From Atopobiaceae bacterium (GTDB lineage Bacteria; Actinomycetota; Coriobacteriia; Coriobacteriales; Atopobiaceae), in the NCBI GenBank assembly GCA_017459605.1, contig JAFUCQ010000066.1, forward strand, positions 1-36,214: a DNA stretch of 36,214 bases. The letters are read 5' to 3'. Shown here piece after piece: positions 24,085 through 32,102 of the stretch; position 1 is the first letter of the stretch; each line of letters starts with the position of its first letter. The translations under genes were made by a program, and so were the position numbers. The notes beneath the pieces are model-generated. The model worked only from the letters and a program-made list of their open reading frames with translations. It did not search any database and was not told where the DNA came from.

Positions 24085-25179
24085 CTAGTCCGTCTTTTCA
24101 AAATCAAAGCTCACGCTCAGGCGATTGTTGCGCAGATGTACCTGTGGCTCTCCAATCGCCTCGAGATAATAGCGCTCACAAATCATCTCAAAGTCCTGAG
24201 CAAGCTTTTCTTTGAACTCTTCAAGATCAGACTTGGCAATACGAAGCCCCCGATAGTCTCTCGTGATATCCAGTTGCTTTTTGGGACGAAATATGGAGCT
24301 TGGTGCCTTTTTGAAAAGCAAGCTGTACACATCGGTGAGCGGCTCGATTTCTCCTGATAAGACACGCTGTGCGTTGCGCTGTGAAATCTCGAGACCGAGT
24401 TTGTCTGCTATGTCGGCGAGCTCTGCTGCGTTCGTGGCAAGGGCGGGACGGTCAATCAGAGCAAGCGATTCTTCGCGAGCAAAGAGCTGAGTGATGTCGC
24501 CGGTATCGATGTCGTTTCTCGCTACCATACAGGCAAGAATCTCTGCTGGCGAGCCGAGATAGAGCTCACAGCGATCTTTTTCTTCGAGAGCAAACTCAGC
24601 ACAGGTGCGAACGATATTGTGGGGCCCTTTGACGAGCTGGATTTCTCCCTCGTCATCAAAGCTCAGCTGGGGCCACTTTGATTGGTCTGCTCGCTCGGGC
24701 ACCGACTGTGTGTTGATGCTCACAACAAGTGAGGTCCCTAAAGCATCCTGTGATTGAGCAACATAGGCTGCTTGCGCGTTTTGCCTGATAGAAAAGAGCG
24801 CCATACCGCGTCCGTGAACACCCCAACGATCGAGGTGGAAATTATCGAGCTTGGAGGTAACGCGTGCGTCAAAGATACGCTCACGAAGCTCTTCTGGTAC
24901 ACCAGAACCATCGTCTATAACAACGATGGTTCTGATATCAGCTTCTTTGGATATGGCTACGTAAATATGCTCAGCGTTAGCGTCACGAGCATTGCGCAAG
25001 AGCTCAATGACCACGTCTTCGACACGCTGGATGTCGTGTTGAGCTTGGCGTCGCTCTGCCTCAGAGACGCGAAGGACGACATAGCCCTTACCCAAATCCT
25101 CCTCAACGCGCAGACGAAACTCACCCGCAACTGAGCCAACAAAGCTCAGCAAGTCGTGAGAAGACGCATCGCTTGACAT
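24085..25179 (-). CDS. Stand-alone GHL (MutL-like) ATPase of unknown function
   Basis: A 364-residue protein. Residues 50-150 contain a Bergerat ATP-binding fold: N box ELLRNARDAN (Asn63), DDGSGVP (89-95), a TSKLD segment (108-112) and GVHGRGMALFSI (120-131). The combination of TSK plus GxxGRGMALxSI resembles MutL rather than histidine kinases, and there is no kinase phospho-acceptor domain. The rest is not recognised, and the MutL dimerisation domain is absent. It follows rny by 21 bases, so co-transcription is likely; a role in RNA decay or DNA maintenance is only suggested by the neighbours. In Bacillus this position holds ymdB. Confidence 0.75.
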   Translation of the reverse strand: MSSDASSHDLLSFVGSVAGEFRLRVEEDLGKGYVVLRVSEAERRQAQHDIQRVEDVVIELLRNARDANAEHIYVAISKEADIRTIVVIDDGSGVPEELRERIFDARVTSKLDNFHLDRWGVHGRGMALFSIRQNAQAAYVAQSQDALGTSLVVSINTQSVPERADQSKWPQLSFDDEGEIQLVKGPHNIVRTCAEFALEEKDRCELYLGSPAEILACMVARNDIDTGDITQLFAREESLALIDRPALATNAAELADIADKLGLEISQRNAQRVLSGEIEPLTDVYSLLFKKAPSSIFRPKKQLDITRDYRGLRIAKSDLEEFKEKLAQDFEMICERYYLEAIGEPQVHLRNNRLSVSFDFEKTD

Positions 25180-25200
25180 GGTGTGCTCACACGAACAGAA

Positions 25201-26760
25201 CTACTTGGCAACGTCAACAGCGCGAGATTCACGGATGACGACAACGCGCACCTGTCCGGGATACTCCATCTCCTCTTCAATCTGCTTGGCAATATCGTGG
25301 GCAAGAACCGTTGCCTCTGCATCAGAGATTTGATCAGGCTGCACCATGACGTGAAGCTCACGACCAGCTTGCATGGCGTAGGTACGCTCCACACCGCTGT
25401 GGGCGTTGGAAATCTCTTCGAGCTTCTCAAGACGCTTGATGTAGGACTCAGCAGACTCACGACGCGCACCAGGACGAGAAGCACTCACCGCATCGGCTGC
25501 CTGCACGAGCATGTCGAGTACCGTATTGGGCTCAATGTCTGCATGGTGTGCCTCGATAGCGTGGACAATATCTGCACGCTCACCATAGCGACGAGCAAGG
25601 TCTGCTCCAAGCACAGCATGAGGACCTTCAAATTCATGATCGATCGCCTTACCTAAGTCATGGAGCAATCCAGCACGCTTGGCGCTAATCTGGTCAATCC
25701 CAAGCTCAGCTGCCATGATGCCACAGAGTTCTGCTACTTCCTGTGAGTGCTGAAGAACGTTTTGTCCATAGGAACTGCGATAACGAAGGGCTCCAAGCGT
25801 CTTTACGAGCTCTGGGTGAAGATCGTGGATACCAGCATCATAGGCAGCTTGCTCCCCTGCCTCTTGAACACGCTGGCTCACAAGCTCTTCTGCCTTTTTG
25901 TACATCTCTTCAATGCGAGCTGGATGGATTCGACCATCTGCAATGAGGTTTTCAAGCGCAACTCGCGCAGTCTCACGACGAACGGGATCAAAGCTTGACA
26001 ACACAACTGTCTCAGGGGTGTCATCAATGACAAGAGACACGCCTGACACCTGCTCAAAAGTACGAATGTTACGACCTTCTCGCCCGATTATGCGGCCCTT
26101 GAGGTCGTCTGAGGGAATATGCACCGATGTGACGGTAATCTCTCCTGCATGATCTGCTGCACAGCGCTGTATTGCTGTCGATACAATCTCACGAGCAGTT
26201 TTATCTGCATGAGCACGAATCTGCTGCTCAGACTCGCGAATGATCTGAGCCTGCTCTTTGATGGTATCCTCACGCACGCGATCGAGAAGCTCATTGTGAG
26301 CATCTTCGCGAGTAAGCTGAGAGATGCGCTCGAGCTCGGTTGTTTGCAGTTCCTCGCGACGGTCGAGCTCGTTGGAGCGACGATCGAGATTTGATTGCTG
26401 CTTTGAGAGCTGCTGTTCTTTGCGATCAAGAGCACTCATGCGGCTATCAAGGGACTCCTCGCGCTGCATGATGCGGTTTTCCAGTGAGCGAAGCTCTCCC
26501 TTGCGCTGCTTTTCTTCTGCTTGGGATGCTTCTTGAAGCTTGAGAATCTCCTCTTTGGCCTCAATAAGCGCTTCCTTTTTTGTGTTCTCAGCTTCACGCT
26601 CGGCGTCTTGTGAAATTTGTCGAGCCTGTCGCTGGGCTTCTTCAATCTTTTGGTTAGCTTCTGCTACTTTGCTGTTCTGTTGGTTGTTTAGAAGCAAATA
26701 GGCAACAGCAGCGCCTACTGCGAGCCCTACGATAAGGGCGATGATGACAAATGCATTCAT
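25201..26760 (-). CDS. rny: Ribonuclease Y
   Basis: A 519-residue membrane-anchored endoribonuclease that initiates mRNA decay. It has an N-terminal membrane helix (residues about 4-25), a long coiled coil (about 28-190, rich in Glu, Arg and Gln), a KH domain with GRIIGREGRNIRTFE, and an HD domain with LLHDLGKAIDHE. The ATG follows AAGGAG. A TGGCGG-CAG-CCGCCA stem (26821-26835) lies in its leader. Full length for the family. Confidence 0.96.
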   Translation of the reverse strand: MNAFVIIALIVGLAVGAAVAYLLLNNQQNSKVAEANQKIEEAQRQARQISQDAEREAENTKKEALIEAKEEILKLQEASQAEEKQRKGELRSLENRIMQREESLDSRMSALDRKEQQLSKQQSNLDRRSNELDRREELQTTELERISQLTREDAHNELLDRVREDTIKEQAQIIRESEQQIRAHADKTAREIVSTAIQRCAADHAGEITVTSVHIPSDDLKGRIIGREGRNIRTFEQVSGVSLVIDDTPETVVLSSFDPVRRETARVALENLIADGRIHPARIEEMYKKAEELVSQRVQEAGEQAAYDAGIHDLHPELVKTLGALRYRSSYGQNVLQHSQEVAELCGIMAAELGIDQISAKRAGLLHDLGKAIDHEFEGPHAVLGADLARRYGERADIVHAIEAHHADIEPNTVLDMLVQAADAVSASRPGARRESAESYIKRLEKLEEISNAHSGVERTYAMQAGRELHVMVQPDQISDAEATVLAHDIAKQIEEEMEYPGQVRVVVIRESRAVDVAK

Positions 26761-26903
26761 GTCGGTCGACTCCTTGTGAGTTCGTTAAACGTTTGATACA
26801 AAGAACCGCCATAGTGAATCTGGCGGCAGCCGCCATGCACACCTTCTATTCTCTTGGGCTTGCATGTAAGAAACAAATAACTCAGCCAACAATTCCAAGA
26901 AAA

Positions 26904-26927
26904 CGCCTGATATATAACCATCAGGCG
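26904..26927 (-). terminator. Terminator after recX
   Basis: CGCCTGAT pairs with ATCAGGCG around an 8-base loop, followed on the minus strand by TTTTCTT. It separates recA-recX from rny. Confidence 0.75.
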
Positions 26928-27053
26928 AGAAAATGCGATGAACAGTACCATCCTACGAAGCAAAGCCTACGCTGTCAAATTAAGCTCGGTATTAGCCATC
27001 TTTATATCGGTAGTAGGTAGCTGCGCTTTTGATAAATCGCATCAAAATATTCA

Positions 27054-27737
27054 CTAAAATTCTGCTATTGCATGCTCTTCACGCTCATCCAAAACCCGCC
27101 TTGCCGCCTGAGTTGCTACTGACATACTGAAACCACGACCCAAAAGAAAACGAACCGTTTTCTCAAATGCCCTCAGCCGAGGCATTGGGCGTCGAGAGGC
27201 GATACTGTAGGCGCGCTCAAGCTCATCGTCGTCTTCAAAAAAGTCTTCTGGCCAACCAGTAAGTGCTGAAGGCTCGATGTCTCTTGCCCTCAACTCCCTT
27301 TCAATTCGAGCTCTTCCCCAGCCTGCATGACATTTGCTTCGAACAAAGATCTCTGCAAAATGTGCGTCATCCACGATTCTCAAGGCACACAGCCACTCGA
27401 CAACCGCTGAAATGCAGCTCTTTGAATAGCCATCTGTTGCAAGCTTTTCTGTAATTTCATGAGCACATCTATCGCGCATCTCAACAAGCCGTAGTGCACG
27501 TGCCCGAGCGGCTGCAATTTCTGCAGCCGCTATCTCTGTTTTGAGCCCTGCCACATCCTCACAGACCAAACTTCCCTCAGCTGTTTTCTTTTGAAGGAGC
27601 TTTGCGACATCGCATGCCACACTCAAGCTTCCTGTTGACTCTGCAAAATGAAACGTGAGTTTTGCTCGCGGCTTCTGAGCACCAATACGACCAGAGGAGC
27701 GAGATGGCAGCTCAATGTGTAGTGCTTCTTCCTGCAT
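27054..27737 (-). CDS. recX: Regulatory protein RecX
   Basis: A 227-residue RecX, an inhibitor and modulator of RecA filaments. Three-helix repeats are recognisable, especially RCAHEITEKLATDGYSKSCI, VDDAHFAEIFVRSKCHAGWGRARIERELRARDI and a C-terminal FLLGRGFSMSVATQAAR. An N-terminal segment of about 75 residues is less conserved. It starts 46 bases after the recA stop, the usual recA-recX arrangement, so it is likely SOS-induced with recA. Confidence 0.92.
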   Translation of the reverse strand: MQEEALHIELPSRSSGRIGAQKPRAKLTFHFAESTGSLSVACDVAKLLQKKTAEGSLVCEDVAGLKTEIAAAEIAAARARALRLVEMRDRCAHEITEKLATDGYSKSCISAVVEWLCALRIVDDAHFAEIFVRSKCHAGWGRARIERELRARDIEPSALTGWPEDFFEDDDELERAYSIASRRPMPRLRAFEKTVRFLLGRGFSMSVATQAARRVLDEREEHAIAEF

Positions 27738-27783
27738 AATCTATACCATCACATTTGATACGAACGTACGCTACGAACGCACA

Positions 27784-28893
27784 CTACTCTTGTATGTCAG
27801 ACGCTAATTCATGTGCCTCAGGTACAGCTTGAACAGGTGTTTCTTCTTCATCATCAACATCGAGACCACATTCTTTGCGGACTCGCTTTTCAATCTCTAC
27901 CAAAAGATCAGGGTTTTGCTGCAGGAAGATTTTGGCTGCTTCTCTGCCCTGACCAAGACGCTCTTCTTCATAGGTGTACCACGAACCCGACTTGTTAACG
28001 ATCCCAAAATCTACACCCATATCGATGATGGAGCCTTCTTTGGAGATTCCTGTGCCATACATGATGTCAAACTCAGCTTGTTTAAACGGTGGTGCCACTT
28101 TGTTTTTGACAACCTTGACGCGGACGCGATTACCCACAGACTCGCCACCCACTTTAATGCTATCGACACGACGAATATCAAGACGTACCGATGAGAAAAA
28201 CTTAAGTGCTCGACCACCGGGGGTTGTTTCGGGATTGCCAAACATGATGCCAATTTTTTCACGGAGCTGATTAATAAAAATACAGGTCGTCTTTGATTTA
28301 GAAAGAGAACCAGCAAGTTTTCTCAGTGCCTGACTCATGAGACGAGCCTGAAGACCAACGCTGGTATCACCAATCTCACCTGCAAGCTCAGCACGCGGTA
28401 CAAGCGCTGCAACGGAGTCTATAACGACAACATCGATAGCGCCTGAGCGAACCAGCATGTCGCAAATTTCAAGCGCATCTTCTCCTGCGTCTGGCTGAGA
28501 AATGAGAACCTCATCGATATCGACACCAATGCGAGCGGCATAGCCAGGATCGAGCGCATGCTCGGCGTCTATGAAAGCAACCACTCCGCCGAGTGCCTGT
28601 GCTTCTGCCAAAATCTCGAGTGACAACGTGGTTTTACCTGACGATTCAGGGCCATAAATCTCAATAATGCGACCACGTGGAACACCGCCAATACCAAGCG
28701 CTGCATCAAGAGCAACAGAGCCAGTAGGAATAGCCTCAACCTCGAGCGAATAGTCTTCATCACCAAAGCGCATGATAGAGCCCTTGCCGAACTTTTTCTC
28801 TATAGCTGAAGTTGTGTCTTCTATGACCTTACTTCTCTCTTCACCTGTGGTTCGTGGAAGGATGTCGCGAGGTGCGGTGTTATTACGTGCCAT
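27784..28893 (-). CDS. recA: Recombinase RecA
   Basis: A 369-residue DNA-strand-exchange ATPase and LexA co-protease. The Walker A motif GPESSGKTT, Walker [12 protein letters not shown], the NQLREKIG loop and a C-terminal acidic tail are present, with no intein. The start at 28893 (MARNN) is preferred: it follows TTGGAG and lies after the predicted transcription start, whereas an ATG at 28923 sits inside the -10 box. A perfect LexA box is in the promoter. Confidence 0.97.
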   Translation of the reverse strand: MARNNTAPRDILPRTTGEERSKVIEDTTSAIEKKFGKGSIMRFGDEDYSLEVEAIPTGSVALDAALGIGGVPRGRIIEIYGPESSGKTTLSLEILAEAQALGGVVAFIDAEHALDPGYAARIGVDIDEVLISQPDAGEDALEICDMLVRSGAIDVVVIDSVAALVPRAELAGEIGDTSVGLQARLMSQALRKLAGSLSKSKTTCIFINQLREKIGIMFGNPETTPGGRALKFFSSVRLDIRRVDSIKVGGESVGNRVRVKVVKNKVAPPFKQAEFDIMYGTGISKEGSIIDMGVDFGIVNKSGSWYTYEEERLGQGREAAKIFLQQNPDLLVEIEKRVRKECGLDVDDEEETPVQAVPEAHELASDIQE

Positions 28894-28921
28894 TACTGCT
28901 CCAATCTGATGTGATGAAATC

Positions 28922-28950
28922 ATCGTATACGAACATTAGTTCGTGGTCAA
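28922..28950 (-). promoter_or_regulatory. recA promoter with perfect LexA box
   Basis: On the minus strand, TTGACC (28950-28945) and TACGAT (28927-28922) are 17 bases apart. The spacer holds the perfect palindrome CGAACTAATGTTCG (28930-28943), a full LexA-box match, so LexA would block RNA polymerase. Confidence 0.8.
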
Positions 28951-29075
28951 GCGAACAAATACATACTAGCAATGGCCTTATGACAAAAATTCCCTTTGAT
29001 TACACAAGAATCTGACAAAATCTTACAGCTTTCTAACAAGCAAAGCCTCCATCTGCAGAAAGCCAGATTTTGAAA

Positions 29076-29099
29076 AGCCCTAGGTTTTAGTACTGGGCT
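29076..29099 (-). terminator. Weak terminator after cinA
   Basis: AGCCC pairs with GGGCT over a 14-base loop and is followed on the minus strand by TTTTC. It overlaps the cinA stop; the stem is short. Confidence 0.4.
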
Positions 29100-29614
29100 C
29101 ATGTGTCATTTTGCATATTCACAATTGCTTCATCTAAGAGCTCTAAAGCAGCTAATGTTGCTTGCTTTCGCACGTCATCACGTGTTCCCTCGAAAAGATA
29201 GTGTCTTTTGAGTGGGTGCCTGCAAGATGTCTGTGCTTCGACAGCAATCCAAACATGACCTGCGGAAATACCTTCTTCAGAGGGTCCGGGACCAGCAACT
29301 CCGGTAATACCCACACCCACTTCTGCCTTCAAGAGGGCTCGCACACCCTGCGCCATTTCTTCTGCGCACTGAAAAGAATAAACACCGTAGTTATTGAGGG
29401 TCTCTTGTGAAACACCCAGCACATCTCGCTTAACCGACACGGCGTAGCTCACAATGCCTCCAAGCAAAACATCACTCGCACCCGATACCGCAGCAATGGT
29501 CGAGCTCAGCATGCCTGCGGTACATGATTCAGCACAGGCAATATGAAGACCTCTGAGACGCGCATGCTCAATGAGTTGAGATGCACACGTAAGCTGCTCG
29601 TCGTGCGTATGCAT
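29099..29614 (-). CDS. cinA: CinA-family nicotinamide-nucleotide amidohydrolase (PncC)
   Basis: A 171-residue protein consisting only of the C-terminal CinA/PncC domain, which deamidates nicotinamide mononucleotide. AESCTAGMLSSTIAAVSGASD, GGIVSYA and GITGVAGPGPSEEG are the family landmarks. The N-terminal MoCF-like domain of long CinA proteins is absent, as in many actinobacteria. It sits between pgsA and recA, the standard cinA-recA linkage, and starts five bases after the pgsA stop. Confidence 0.92.
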   Translation of the reverse strand: MHTHDEQLTCASQLIEHARLRGLHIACAESCTAGMLSSTIAAVSGASDVLLGGIVSYAVSVKRDVLGVSQETLNNYGVYSFQCAEEMAQGVRALLKAEVGVGITGVAGPGPSEEGISAGHVWIAVEAQTSCRHPLKRHYLFEGTRDDVRKQATLAALELLDEAIVNMQNDT

Positions 29615-29619
29615 CTGAA

Positions 29620-30216
29620 TTATTGCTCAACAACATACGGCCAGCATTTGACAAAGTAATCAACGCCCGACCAAATGGTGAGCGCCACTGACACGTAGTA
29701 CACGATGATACCGACAGTCATCAAAAATGTCGTGACAGGATGGTCTGCCAAAGAAAGTGCAACAAAGATGATGCCGAGCGAAGTCATGGTAGTAGCCGTC
29801 TTCCACTTGCCTAAATTCGATGCGGCAACCACTACACCTTCTGATGCAACAATCATTCTGAGACCCGACACCAAAAACTCTCGAGCTACAATTACAACAA
29901 CAGTCCACACTGGAACAACATGCCATTCAACTAAGACAACCAGCGCAGCTACAACAGCAAGTTTGTCTGCTATCGGGTCCAAAAACTTACCAAAATTGGT
30001 TACCTCGTTGCGACTCCGTGCCAAATAACCGTCAATCTTGTCGGTCAAAGAAATAAAGATATAGAAGATGGCAACAAAAAAGCGACTCCATGATATAAAC
30101 CCAGAATCAGCCGGTTGTGACAGTGCCACCAGTATCAAGAAAATGGGAATGAGTACAACTCGAACACAGGTCACAATATTGGCTGGAGTCCATATGCTAT
30201 TTCGTGAAGTGCTCAT
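29620..30216 (-). CDS. pgsA: CDP-diacylglycerol-glycerol-3-phosphate 3-phosphatidyltransferase
   Basis: A 198-residue membrane enzyme making phosphatidylglycerophosphate. The signature reads DKIDGYLARS ... FGKFLDPIADK, complete for metal and CDP binding. NIVTCVRVVLIPIFLILV at the N-terminus is typical of PgsA. AAAGGAG precedes the ATG. It lies 11 bases after rimO and five before cinA, an arrangement shared with many Gram-positive bacteria. The second family member at 7925-8605 may have a different product. Confidence 0.94.
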   Translation of the reverse strand: MSTSRNSIWTPANIVTCVRVVLIPIFLILVALSQPADSGFISWSRFFVAIFYIFISLTDKIDGYLARSRNEVTNFGKFLDPIADKLAVVAALVVLVEWHVVPVWTVVVIVAREFLVSGLRMIVASEGVVVAASNLGKWKTATTMTSLGIIFVALSLADHPVTTFLMTVGIIVYYVSVALTIWSGVDYFVKCWPYVVEQ

Positions 30217-30227
30217 AACGTCTCCTT

Positions 30228-31586
30228 TTAATCCGTCACTATACCAACCAGTTCATAACAAAAAGCGTCCACCACGCGGCACCTCAGCTTGTCTCCAACA
30301 GCAGCTTCACCTTGTTCTATATGCAGAGCGCCGTCGCTGTCAGGAGCCTGAAACCACGTGTGACCAACAAGCTCAAGTCCTTCTGAACTCTCCTCTACTC
30401 CGTCAATTATGACATCAACTAATTCACCTACATGAGCTGCTGTTGCTGCAAACCCTGACTGTTCTGCAATATCCAACAATTCTTGCGTACGCTCAAGTTT
30501 GGTTTGCTCGTCAATTTGCGCATCAAGGAGAGCAGCTTTTGTTCCATCTTCAGCAGAATACGCAAAAACGGAGCAATAATCAAAGGACTGCTTGCGGACA
30601 AACTCACACAGCTCTCTAAACTCTTCTTCAGTCTCACTGGGAAAGCCTGCCATGGCGGTCGTTCGCAAGACCATCCCCGGTATCTCATCTCTCAGTCGAG
30701 AGAACAGTTGGGCGAGCTCTTGCGGGTTCCCGCGGCGACCCATCAGTTTGAGAATGCGCTCTGAGCAATGCTGTATGGGGATATCGATATAAGGAACAAG
30801 CTCATCGACCTCACGGAATGCGTCAATCAGCTCGTCTGTCATGCCTTCTGGCTGCAAATACAGGATGCGAAGCCACACATCGTATGGACGCACAATTTCT
30901 GCAAGAGAGCGAACCAGCCATGCGAGACTTCTGCGAGGTTTAAGATCACGGCCCCACACGCCGGTATCTTGTCCAACCAAAACAATCTCTCGCACGCCGC
31001 CCTCAACGAGAAGTTGGACCTCTGAAGCTATTTCCTCGTAGGTTCTGGAGTAATAGCGACCGCGAATGTTGGGGATAGCACAAAACGTGCAGTTACGATT
31101 GCAGCCATCAGAAATCTTTACGTACGCACTAGCCCCTTCGATAGTTCTATAGGGTCCGCACATGGGTTGATCTGTGTTGTCATTGAGGTTGAGAAGACCT
31201 TCAACAACACCAACGATGCCATCTTCTTGTTCGACAGGAACAAAAGCGGCAACCTCGGGCAGTTCTTGTTCTAAATCTCCACTATAACGTGAGGGTACGC
31301 AACCACACATAACTATTGGCTTGAGGCTGACCCCTGATTCGACTTGTTCTGCAATATCAAGGGTTGCCTCAATGCTTTCACTGGTAGCTGATTCAAGAAA
31401 AGAACAGGTGTTTATGAGGACGAGGTCTGCCTCTTCAACCGAGTGAGCATCTACAAAATCTGCTTTTTGCAAAAGCGATCGCATGCGGTCGGTATCAACC
31501 TCATTTTTTGCACAGCCCAAGGTGAGGTAGAAAATCTGAGCCTTTGTTTGAGAGCTGCTTGGTGATGTATTAGCGATAGTTGACAT
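30228..31586 (-). CDS. rimO: Ribosomal protein S12 methylthiotransferase
   Basis: A 452-residue radical-SAM enzyme that methylthiolates an aspartate of ribosomal protein S12. N-terminal cluster cysteines are in LGCAKNEVDTDRM, NTCSFLESA and CGCVPSRY; the radical-SAM motif is CNRNCTFC; a TRAM domain closes the protein. LGCAKN marks RimO, separating it from MiaB. The start overlaps the yajQ end by 17 bases. Ribosome site is weak, so translation may be coupled to yajQ. Confidence 0.95.
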   Translation of the reverse strand: MSTIANTSPSSSQTKAQIFYLTLGCAKNEVDTDRMRSLLQKADFVDAHSVEEADLVLINTCSFLESATSESIEATLDIAEQVESGVSLKPIVMCGCVPSRYSGDLEQELPEVAAFVPVEQEDGIVGVVEGLLNLNDNTDQPMCGPYRTIEGASAYVKISDGCNRNCTFCAIPNIRGRYYSRTYEEIASEVQLLVEGGVREIVLVGQDTGVWGRDLKPRRSLAWLVRSLAEIVRPYDVWLRILYLQPEGMTDELIDAFREVDELVPYIDIPIQHCSERILKLMGRRGNPQELAQLFSRLRDEIPGMVLRTTAMAGFPSETEEEFRELCEFVRKQSFDYCSVFAYSAEDGTKAALLDAQIDEQTKLERTQELLDIAEQSGFAATAAHVGELVDVIIDGVEESSEGLELVGHTWFQAPDSDGALHIEQGEAAVGDKLRCRVVDAFCYELVGIVTD

Positions 31587-32067
31587 ATTGAAGCGGCTGC
31601 CCGTAATCCTTATCTTTCAGGAATGCAATAACCTCCTGAAGCGTATCCTTCTTTGCACTTGAAACACGGAGCTTGTCACCCTCAATCGTTACCTTAACCT
31701 TCAGCTTGAGGTCGCGAATCTCCTTGTTGATTTTCTTTGCCAAATCAGCATCGATGCCAGATACAACCTTGCCCACAATACGTACCGTTGAGCCAGAAGC
31801 TGCCTGTGGTTCAGACCATGAGATAGCATTAAGCTCAACCTTACGTTTAAAGAGCTTTGAGTTAAGAACATCGATAACTTGGTTTGCTACAAAGTCAGAA
31901 GGCGCTGAAACCGTTACCGTTTCCTCAGCCTTTGACAAACTGATGGATGCTCCGGATGATTTTAAGTCATAGCGCTGTGTCATTTCACGTGCGCACTGTT
32001 GAACCGCATTGTCAACTTCTTGCATGTCCACCGTTGACACTACATCAAAACTCGAGTCTTTAGCCAC
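31570..32067 (-). CDS. YajQ-family nucleotide-binding protein
   Basis: A 165-residue protein with the YajQ two-domain fold: DSSFDVVSTVDMQEVDNAVQQ at the start, FKRKVELNAIS in the middle and a closing KDKDYGQPLQYVNYR. Relatives bind tRNA, ribosomes, phage DNA regulators or cyclic di-GMP in different species, so the ligand here is uncertain. The GTG at 32067 follows AAGGAGG. It lies between the RodZ-like gene and rimO. Confidence 0.92.
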   Translation of the reverse strand: MAKDSSFDVVSTVDMQEVDNAVQQCAREMTQRYDLKSSGASISLSKAEETVTVSAPSDFVANQVIDVLNSKLFKRKVELNAISWSEPQAASGSTVRIVGKVVSGIDADLAKKINKEIRDLKLKVKVTIEGDKLRVSSAKKDTLQEVIAFLKDKDYGQPLQYVNYR

Positions 32068-32102
32068 ACTTACCTCCTTGTGTCTCGGGCTTCTTACCTG
32101 CC

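Noticed and set aside
3680-25179. MutH-like nuclease plus MutL-like ATPase as a mismatch-repair system
   Set aside because: The nuclease has the Sau3AI two-lobe layout and a methyltransferase partner, no MutS is seen, and the two genes are 19 kb apart in unrelated contexts.
27756-27782. CGAACG repeats between recA and recX as LexA boxes
   Set aside because: The two CGAACG copies are in the same orientation, so they do not form the CGAAC-N4-GTTCG palindrome.
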